Below are positions 55,701 to 64,000 of a DNA stretch of 64,000 nucleotides, piece by piece (the stretch's first letter is position 1; every line of letters begins with the position of its first letter). The position numbers and the translations under genes are program-made. The notes under the pieces are model-generated. The model saw only the letters and a program-made list of their open reading frames with translations, was not told the origin of the DNA and searched no databases. Origin of the DNA: Auriscalpium vulgare (lineage: Eukaryota; Basidiomycota; Agaricomycetes; Russulales; Auriscalpiaceae); the NCBI GenBank assembly GCA_019915015.1, contig JAHBBC010000002.1, positions 1,984,001-2,048,000 of the forward strand, written 5' to 3'.

Positions 55701-58470
55701 GTGTGAAGTGGTACAACAGGGAGATCTGATGTAGATGACACATTACTCAAAAGTGAGCCCAGATGAGATAATATAGTTGTGACTAGCTCTGTGTCCACTT
55801 CCTCAAGTGGAGGTTCCTCATCTAAGTTGCAAAATTGTTGCAGGGCTGTAAGGGCAGATACAGAAAGTGGTTCAAAAGCAGAAAGAAGCTGGCCAACCAC
55901 AGAAGTAAACTGACTCTGAGAGTCTTTGAATTTTGCTTCAAGAACCAATTCATACAAGGTATCAAGAGGTTTGAATTTATCTGTGGCCAATAGGCGTGTG
56001 ATGCATTTTAGTGTTGTCAAGCCAGTAGGTGGTTTCTGAATGTATTCACATGCCACTGCAGCCCACTGAAATAGACCTTCAGCTTTTGCTGTCAATTGTT
56101 CGACAGTCTTCTCCAATTTCTCCTCTGAAATGACTTTAGGTGCAATATCTGATAATTCTTGAGATATATATTTCTGAATATCATCATTGGAGGTAGCTGC
56201 CAGTATTGGGTCATCCATGTACTTGATTTGTACTGAATGAGCACATTTGAAGGCATCCACAATGTCTTCTTCAGTCCTAGAAGTGATCAAGACTCGAATA
56301 TTTGAAGGAAGCCTTGAAATGTTTTGTGCTAGGAAAACATGCAATCCATGTTTATCTACAGTGTCACCACTCTCATCCAAGGCATCAATCACAATTACAA
56401 TAGGTGGTGCCTTTTCAGTTTGTAACTTGTCAAATGGTTGTTGTAAGAGACAGTTAAAATGGTTCTTATATTGCCAAGTACCCAGCCATTCTGACTCTTT
56501 CATACTCTTGCCCAGTTCAGATTTGAATGAGGGATACAACTTGGCAAGATTATAAGCCAGTGTTGGCAAAAAATTGCGTAATGCGTTCTGTGACTCTGAC
56601 CTCACAAAGACAAAGGATGTAATAGACTGCTTGTCTTTTGGAAAATGATTCAAAATCTCATGTGCAATAGATGATTTTCCTGTGCCTGCTTTGCCAAACA
56701 ATACAAGGGCATGATCTGACTCTGGATTTTTTATCCATGCATAGATATGGTTCAAGAATTTTGTCCTTGTACCAGCAAGACACCCAGTGTTCACTTTAGG
56801 ATGCTTAGAGGAGCCTGGTTCATAATAAACAAGTAATTTATCAATTTCTCTGTTCAGGCCTGTATAATAAAGTGTTAGTTGAATATTACATGTGGCATGG
56901 GATTACTGACCTTCATCCTTCATCAGCTGTAGTACTTCTTTCAGCTGAATGGACAGTCCATTGATAAGTTCTACTGCAATTGTTGTATTGGCTTGAGTCT
57001 GCACTGTAGCATGGTCTGAAAAGCTCTGTTGTAAACCAACAAGAGCTTGAGTGTATTCTTTGATCACTGCATCTGCTGATCCATGGAGGTTTGACCAAAA
57101 TCGCTTTACTAGTAAAGGATTAGCCTAATTGTATCCATTATTGATATCCTTCACAACTTACAAAATGATGGTTCTGCTGCATATTCTTGAACAAATTCAC
57201 CAGCAGAGCGTATCAACTTTACCATAGTAATAAGTATTTTTGCCTGTTTTGTCTCAGGCTTCTTCATGATTTGTCCAGCCTCTTGGAGAAGTTCAAATGT
57301 ATCCCTTATAGTGGAGAAGAGGTCATGTATATCCTGATCAAGTTGAACCTGCTTCAAGAAAGCCTAAACAATGCAATTTAAGTCAAGGGCTCACAGTTTC
57401 TGACAGCAGCTACAATACCCACCTTTGGTAGCACTGATAGCAGCATCCATGCTGCCTTCACATATGGGTGGATCTAAATCAAATCTTTTTAGATCATGTC
57501 ACAAAATAAGAAAGGTAGACCTGCCTCTGCAATATCATCAACCACATTCACAAACCATTGAAATTTGTCCATTGCACTTCCCCAAGTGTCATATACATTT
57601 ATCACTTTTTCCACAGCTTCTGGAGCTTTGCTGATAGCCTCTACACTTTTTCCCAGTTGTTCTGATGGGGTATGCATATGTTCCAGTATTTGGGGAGCAA
57701 TAGTCAAGACGGCCTCGGTTGCTGGCATGAGATCTGACATAGATAGTGCAGATGGTGTCTCGCTAGGCGCCGCTGCTTGAGGACCAACATCAAGGATCAG
57801 ATCCAGAGATGTCATAGACACCGATTTAGCATTCACAGCAGGAGCGGACTCGAGAGTAGGAAACCTAGAAAGGACCGAGATTGACAGCCTGAGTGTTGTG
57901 TTTAGTGCAGTTCCAGGCACACCAGGGTTGAAGTCCGTATCTATCAGAGATATTCGTAAGCGGATAGAAGCCAATCAGGTCAGTGATGCGCACTTTGTTG
58001 TGCAGATGCGAGGATCGACTTGAGAGGACATTTGACTGTCGCCACAAGTTTGTTCTTACGCAGCAGCCTTTTGGCAAAAACGCGAATCGTGATGTCTGGG
58101 TCCGATTCAAGATTACTGCGCACAGTCAGCTTGTTTCAAGACACTGGAAAGAGTGACGGTGCTCACAATCCACTCAGCATGAAGGTCCATGCGACATACT
58201 GTTCCTTCCTCCTGGCGGCCTGCGTTCTCTTCGTCTTCACCCCGTCGGTGATGCCGAGGAAGAACGGCCGCTCCCTGCCGAGCAGATTCTTGAGGCGGGG
58301 CAAGCCCTGTGCGCGAATAACTGAACGCGACAACGAGTGAGTGACGGTGCAGAGAACGGTTGGAAACTAGCTACGCACCGATGTCCGTGGATTCAGTCAA
58401 GCGGTCGATGCGGCGCTGGACCGTCCCTCCTTGCACATCGCCGATCACAGGTCTATCGCGGATGGACTTC
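52708..58470 (-). CDS. NLR-type receptor: C2 - NACHT - 16 WD40 repeats
   Basis: A minus-strand multi-exon gene. The 5' end is uncertain; the first recognisable exon begins near 58440 (GDVQGGTVQRRIDRLTESTD). Next comes a C2-like domain (IRAQGLPRLKNLLGRERPFF, SGFNLESDPDITIRVFAKRL) across introns 58166-58116 and about 58010-57955, then a helical region (57940-56850). The NACHT module (56794-55298) has Walker A LVLFGKAGTGKSSIA and Walker B PPIVIVIDALDES. A 40-nt intron (55297-55258, GTGAGT and a TACTAAT branch site) joins it in frame to the WD40 part (stop at 52708): 16 repeats of 43 residues, nearly identical, forming about two propellers, plus the tail SQFLMWVPPLHR. Fungal NLRs of this build act in self/non-self recognition and programmed cell death; the target here is unknown. 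Repeats vary mainly at positions 1, 17, 19, 37-38 and 41-42, which form the ligand face. Confidence 0.88.
52900..54978 (-). repeat. 16 tandem 129-bp WD40-coding repeats
   Basis: Each unit codes for a 43-residue WD40 repeat (consensus core FSPDGQSIASGSYDHTVRVW). Neighbouring units are almost identical at the DNA level, so all reading frames remain open for long distances on both strands. The last unit is diverged (SGPDDGTVEVWN). This signals concerted evolution by unequal exchange or gene conversion. Confidence 0.9.
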
Positions 58471-61400
58471 AATTACAGGCAGCGAAGGAATAAGAATTGG
58501 CGTACTCTGCTCCCGATCGCTGCGAATCGGGGGGATCTGGCCTGTAGATGCGCCAACATGTCAGGCTCGTCGGCGACAGTACTTAGTATTGCGCGCACAC
58601 GCACGTTCTGTTGGCCGTTTGGTCGGACTCTGTATCCTGTGGGGGGCTCATACTTGTAGAGTAGCTGGTTTGGAAGACAATGTCACGGTGGAAAGCTGAG
58701 AGTGCGCTGCGCTCGAGGTCGACGTAGGTCGAGAGGTGCAACACGTGGGCTGGATGTCGCACGCGGCAAAATTGATCCTTGTCAACTTTTCTTGATGTAT
58801 TCGCGCAGCATTCTTCCATGGCTTTCGCCACCCACTCAACACATTCGAATTGAGTCCCTGGACTTTTGCTTTTACATGCTAGACACGCACATGGCCAACT
58901 GGAACCCTCAATGCGACGTGTGCGATGTTGAGCCACCTCAAGCCGCAAAAAAAAAAACTCTACTGGAGATGCTGATGAGGTGCGTCTCGACTCCACGCGG
59001 TGATCTAGATCAACTTGACTGATTCTTGCAGACTCTGGCATTTCGTGCGCCGCAGGCGTATGTACGGGAGAGCTTGCTGCTCGTCCCCCACGGTCGCCTT
59101 TCCCATCTCGACGCCTCATCGTCCCGTCCGCAACTCCGTCCCGCGCTCAACACCTCTCAGCTAAAGCTCTCTCGCAAGTCGGCGGTGGCCTCTATCCACT
59201 TTCCACGCGGCAAGCTGCGACTTTTGACAGAACCCCAGCAGCCGGCGTGTCCATCGAGCGTCCAACGACATCCGCCTCAACGACTCCCCCTCCTGCCCCG
59301 AACAGCTGCTGGACACCTTCGAAACTGACCGCCGTTCTGCTCGACATCCTGCCCAGCGCCCATGCGCTGCGCTGCCCGCATATGAAGACACGCCGCAACA
59401 TGGACGCACACGCTGCAGCACGCCAGTACCCGCCGCGGCAACTCGCGGGGTTCGACGAACTCACCCAATGACTGCTGCGGGGTCCTGCTGCGGGGTCTGA
59501 ATGGGGCGTAATCATCAAGAGGAGGCGACGGGGCTATCATCTGTTGAGGAGCAGGAGCAGTGCAGGCGTCAGGTACGTGGCATGTATGACCCCGGGATGT
59601 ATGCGCATATACTTACGTCTCCGCATCCGAGTTCTTCAGCTGGTCACGAAAACAGCGCAGAGATCACACGCAGCTCTACGTGGTGAGCACTATCTGCTAT
59701 AGAGACTTTTGGACCGGGGTACGGGCTAATCACTGCGCAGATATCACAGGACGAGGGTGCGCTCTCCGTCCGTTACCCGTGCGGCCTAGCCCACGCACAA
59801 GGATAGAAACCCATGGACCCTCCCGCATCCCCTGCCGCACAGCCGAGTGCTGTGCTTCCATCGCCGCATGATGATCAAGGCCCGTCATCTGAACCTGGAG
59901 ACGATTTACCGCTTCCATCCACGACGGCTCCCTGCGCTGGCGTCATTCGCACTATACTAAAGCTGGCCGCGCTTTCGAGTCGTCAATATCAAATAAAATA
60001 CGACTGCACCGGGTGGTTTGTACCGCAGTTCTATTTGGTGTGTTTTTTCCTCGTTGCTGCCTCGTTGTGTAATGCAAGTAGACATGGATTTACGATGCAA
60101 ACCTGGGAGTGTGCAGACAAGCATACGGTTTACACGGCGAGCAAGTAGGTTGCAGCATTTGAGCGACGACAAGAGATCAATCGCCGGTAGTCGCGGTTAT
60201 GGAAACCACTGCGCATGACTTGGATACACTGGCAATAGCATAGGGTCAAATGAAAGGACTCTGCGGGAGTGATCCAAGCACGCTGGCCGTCAACTGGCCG
60301 TGGATGTCCAATGCTGAGGCTGAGTATGATCCTCCGGGACGTCCGCGGCGCGCCAGCCTCAGCATAGTCCATGAATCCTGGAAACAGGGACGTGACGTGC
60401 AGGACAGCAGCGCAAATGCAGACCAGGCGGAAGCACAGCCGGCGGCGCAGGCTGTGGAACTGAGATCAGGTCGGTCGTTCGGGACCATATCGCCGATATG
60501 TCCGGTTTGTTACTCGCTCTCACTTGATCCTCAGTGCTCACGCTCACGGACCAGCTGGCCCGCTCGAAAACCCCTGCGTAGTGCGGCACGCCACACGCGC
60601 AAGGCGACGCTCAGGCCACAAGGCACGCATTGCCGTGAAGAAACCCGTCTCTCAAGGAGATGCGGTGCGTCTCTGTTTGCGACAGAGACTGCGGATGTTT
60701 ACTGACGCTCTTACAGAGCTTGTGCATAGCGAGCAGGCGGGCGTGCAAGCTTGTCGCTCGCACCTTGGCTGCCGCCTGCCCGTCTCCGATTCATCGCCTC
60801 TGCATACGCAGCCCCGCCGCGCAATACTTCCGCATTCCATCGACTAGGCGCACACACGTTATCTGGGCCTGCGGATGAGGCACACCATCGTGCGGTGGTG
60901 CTGCTCACATCCTGCCGCAGATAGAGCGCGGGGCTGTGGCAGATCGGGTCGTGTGGGCGCGGTGCGGGTACTGAGCAGGCCCGGGAGCGCGAGAGGACAC
61001 GGACAAGACATGGTACGTGTTACTCGTTCTCGGCCGCATCTGCCATCTGCAGCCCCACTGACTACCATCAGTGGTCACCCCGGCTCCGTTCAGCTTCTTT
61101 TGCCCCTGCTCCCGCGTTGAGCGCCTCGTTCTTCGCTGGCCGACGTTGTCTCGATCCGCAACATGTGCCCTCCGCCATGGCGAAGCCGCGAATCTCGACT
61201 GACAGCCGGTCCAATCGCATTCGGGGGCATATTCAGAAGGACGTAAAGGAAGGGCGGCGCAAAGTTCTGTGAGCAGGGCGAGGAGAGATGGACGATGTTC
61301 TGCAGACTGCCCAGTTGTCGGCAGTTACATACTTAGCGCCTCAAGCGCACTCGCTCATTCAAGGGCTATTTCATTCGCAGCAATAGGGATATATACATGG

Positions 61401-62789
61401 CGCCCAGAAACGCGGGATCCCGCTATCGTTTGACGTGCAGAGCGTCATGGCTTGAGAGCTTTACAGTACTTGCGGCGTGCAGATCTACAGTGACTTCGTG
61501 AATCATCATGTCCCCGCGAGGCGGCGTTGCTGATCGCGAGACGTCGACGTGTGTCCGCGCGGAGTATCGCAAGATCTATCGTCGCAGCGCGTTTGGAGAA
61601 GTTGAAGAGGGTGCCCGGCAGGCCATTTCGCAGCGCCCGCGCGAGCCATCTCGAGGTGCGGATCAGGCAAAGGAAAGTACGCACCGTAGTAGTCTCTGAA
61701 GAATATGCCCTAGGCAGATGCCCGAGCTGCGTGTACAGCCTGAGGACCAACGCGATGAGAAACGAGCCTGTAGAGCAAAGCTAGTACGCACCTTGAATAC
61801 ATGAGCGTTGCATTTCGGTGCTCGTGGCGAGCTGAACGCGCCGATGACAACTCGCGCTGCGCCGATCTATTGCGGGAGCAGGTCAGAAATCGCACACATA
61901 TCCGAAAATATGAGTATTCACCTAGCATCTGTGCTCATCCTGCTCCTCCACAACACCATCGGCGTGATCGAGGCAACCTCGGTGCGCTTTGTCCTTCCAG
62001 CATCCATCTAGACACCCCGGAGGCCGCGAGTCCCGGATACGCGTCGTGCTGCAGCGTCTTTCGCGCCGCTATGTCTGCTAGTGGTGGTGAGTTGCGTGCC
62101 GGGGGACGCTGGCTTCGTAGAGGATGGGGCGGAGTTGAAGGATGTCGTACCGGTACGAAGAAGTGGGGCACGTCGATTTGCATCCAAATTGACGAAGACA
62201 AGACGTCAGTATATGCGATACAACCACGGTTGAGCCAAACTCACCTGCTTGATTGACGGGCCCGGAAGACAGAGTTCTGTGCGAGGACCAGGCTCTTCAT
62301 GCCGCACCGGGTCCGGCGATGGAAGCGCGACAGCGGTGGCTGCCGTGCGCAGCGAGCGGGCGTGACTCGAAAAGGTCTGGTCTGCGGGGCACCACAAGAG
62401 GCGAGCAGGCTGCGCAGCGAGGCGAGGATAGTAATCAGTGGTGCTGAGATGCGACCGAGAACGGATAATACGCACTAGTTGATCTGGGGATCGGCCATCT
62501 CTCGCACTCACTGTTCACTCGAGAGCCCAATCTCAACTCGAGACCTCGTTGACCTCGTTCCACCCCGCGCGCTCTCCAAAGACCATGAGCAGCGCCACAC
62601 GTACGAGTGCTGCGCTCACAGGAAAGAACACCTGGATGTCGAAGGCGTTCTAGAGAGGTGGGGGCGGGCTGGTCACTGGTGGTTCGCAGAAGAACGCTGC
62701 GTGCCAGCGGGGCTGCGGAGCAAAATACGGGCCGGCCCGCCGGCCTTCCGCGGCGCCTGCCGCGGCCCTGCCAGACCGCAACCTTGCCC
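58471..62789. other. 4.3 kb without a convincing gene
   Basis: GC-rich with scattered open frames of 60-150 residues on both strands, none with a recognised motif and none that join cleanly over splice signals. A frame starting at 59813 (MDPPASPAAQPSAVLPSP) and one at 61165 (MAKPRISTDSRSNRIRGHIQ) look most like first exons but could not be extended. The stretch should hold the promoter of the minus-strand NLR gene at its left end, and may hold eroded upstream exons (DH, PH) of the CNH gene to the right; these could not be identified. Confidence 0.4.
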
Positions 62790-64000
62790 TCCTCCTTGCG
62801 CACCTTCGATGCGCAGACACTCTTCCACTCCGCCACCTCGACCACCGCCTGCGGAACAACACGTCTGATGTCTACCAGTTTAACACCCGCCCGCGCCCTA
62901 GTCAGCGGCGCGCCGAACTCTCTACTAGGGTGCCGACTTGGTGCCGACGACAATAATGCGCCCCCGCCGCTCCACTCGTCGCCGTCATATAGGCACGGAA
63001 CGGGCGCACGCGGCAGTTTCGTGCGGGCTCAACATCAATGTCCGCCGACGATGGACGTGCCGCTGCCTACCGGCGTGTTCACTCTGCTCAGAGACTGCTA
63101 CTGCCCGACGTGCTCACGGGATCTCTCGATGGACAGGCGCACTTGTGTCTGAAGTCACGACTCGCGCTCAATAAGCAGGAGAGCCAGGAGAGCTGGGCGA
63201 GCCATTGTAACCTCCGCGAGCAGCACTGTGACCTCGTCAAGGTGCTCAGGCTTACATACGCCGCGCAGCAGATAGATGTTCTCGTCGAATCTCGACGGCT
63301 GGTGCGTGCTTCATCCTTTCATCGCCTGTGTTGTGCTGATCTGTGGCATTGCAGAGGGCCAAGTCATCACGTTCCGCGCTAGACCATATATTGGATGCGG
63401 CTGAAGCGCGCCGGCCGCCAAGCGCATCGCGTCGCACACGTCGTTCTTGCAGTTCTTCAAGACCGGTACGGTGTGCATAGGCTGGATATTCGTCTGTCTC
63501 GTCAAGACCAGCCCGTCGAGTAGAACCAAAACACTGGAGCCGATCCCAAAACACTGGAGCCGATCATCCATAACGTCCGGGGCGAAGCAAGCCGAGATTC
63601 AGGAAGCTGTTGCATGCAAGCGACGACTAGACCTACGGATACTTATACGAGGTGCGCCACTTTTCGCGTCTCTATGCTTGTCGCAGTGTGTTGACATATG
63701 CGATCAGGACTATTCGTCCATGAAGACGAAGCGATGCGTGGCAGGTTCGCATTCATCGATCCTGATACCCTCTCAGGGCCTGCAGGACCCGAGCGACGAG
63801 TCGTCCGAGTTCGTGCGGGACAACGTCAAGCTCAAAACCATGGCAATTCATCGGATAGATAATGAGTTTCTGCTGTGCTACGATGGTGAGCGCCGTGGCT
63901 TGCTGCTGTTCATGCGACTCTGTTGACCTATCATTGCTCCGCCAGATCTCGCCTATCACATCAATCGAATTGGCACTGTTTTTGGAGATTTCATGGTCTA
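62790..64000 (+). pseudogene. Rho1-GEF-like CNH domain, partial, with frame breaks
   Basis: At the right edge two clean exons (63708-63885 and 63946 onward, 60-nt intron) read LQDPSDESSEFVRDNVKLKT, MAIHRIDNEFLLCYD and DLAYHINRIG. This is the core of the citron homology (CNH) domain of Rom2-type Rho1 exchange factors. Upstream pieces of the same domain are in different frames: VKVLRLTYAAQQIDVLVESR (before an intron at 63302-63354), GQVITF, ALDHILDAAEARR, and AKRIASHTSFLQFFKTGT through SSRTKTLEPI. An exact 20-bp tandem duplication (63526-63565) shifts the frame after LEPI. Near 62800-62900, FDAQTLF and TSDVYQFN recall the PH-CNH junction. Full-length relatives control cell-wall integrity through Rho1. 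Either this is a decaying copy or the assembly has errors; the DH and PH domains were not found. Confidence 0.55.

Overview
The window is nuclear DNA of a filamentous basidiomycete, most likely a wood- or litter-decaying member of the Agaricomycetes. The evidence is dense short introns (about 40-60 nt, GT..AG), a KDZ transposase of the mushroom type, a Ty3/gypsy element of the agaric lineage, a Dcr2-like phosphatase, and a C2-NACHT-WD40 receptor. There is no sign of bacterial or organellar sequence. Gene models below were assembled by eye from splice signals and reading frames, so exon edges are approximate except where stated.

Left part (1-19.3 kb): gene-bearing, but sparse. A minus-strand Ulp1-like cysteine protease fused to a C2HC zinc finger runs off the left edge. 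It is followed by a long gene-poor stretch, a Ser/Pro-rich protein, a conserved basidiomycete protein of unknown role (minus strand), a possible tiny membrane protein, a tandem pair of FAD-dependent aromatic-ring monooxygenases, and a membrane-anchored Dcr2-type metallophosphatase.

Middle part (19.7-52.4 kb): a pile of mobile DNA. It holds a 1.1 kb terminal-inverted-repeat element, a complete 1.09 kb miniature LTR element (TRIM) with 216-bp LTRs and a perfect 5-bp target duplication, tRNA-derived SINE-like pieces, several hairpins and a 650-bp fold-back element. The core is a multi-level nest. An old gypsy-type LTR (25.8-27.0 kb, resuming at 52.08-52.25 kb) is split by a younger gypsy element of the same family (27045-52076). 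The pol gene of that element is itself split by a 12.1 kb KDZ DNA transposon (34516-46604). The 3' LTR additionally carries a 198-bp tRNA-derived insertion. The KDZ element has degenerate inverted ends, an 8-bp target duplication, repeat-rich subterminal zones and four genes: transposase, a large partner gene, a tandem viroplasmin-like gene and a small gene broken by an A-run. The gypsy element also carries a spliced antisense gene between pol and the 3' LTR.

Right part (52.7-64 kb): a minus-strand fungal NLR-type receptor (C2, helical region, NACHT, 16 WD40 repeats). Its 129-bp repeats are almost identical except at a few codons, the hallmark of the Podospora HET-D/HET-E allorecognition family. 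Then comes a long stretch with no convincing gene, and at the right edge a Rho1-GEF-like CNH domain (plus strand) whose upstream part shows frame breaks and a 20-bp tandem duplication.

The most interesting objects are the highly homogenised WD40 NLR and the KDZ transposon with its cargo, cleanly inserted in a retrotransposon.
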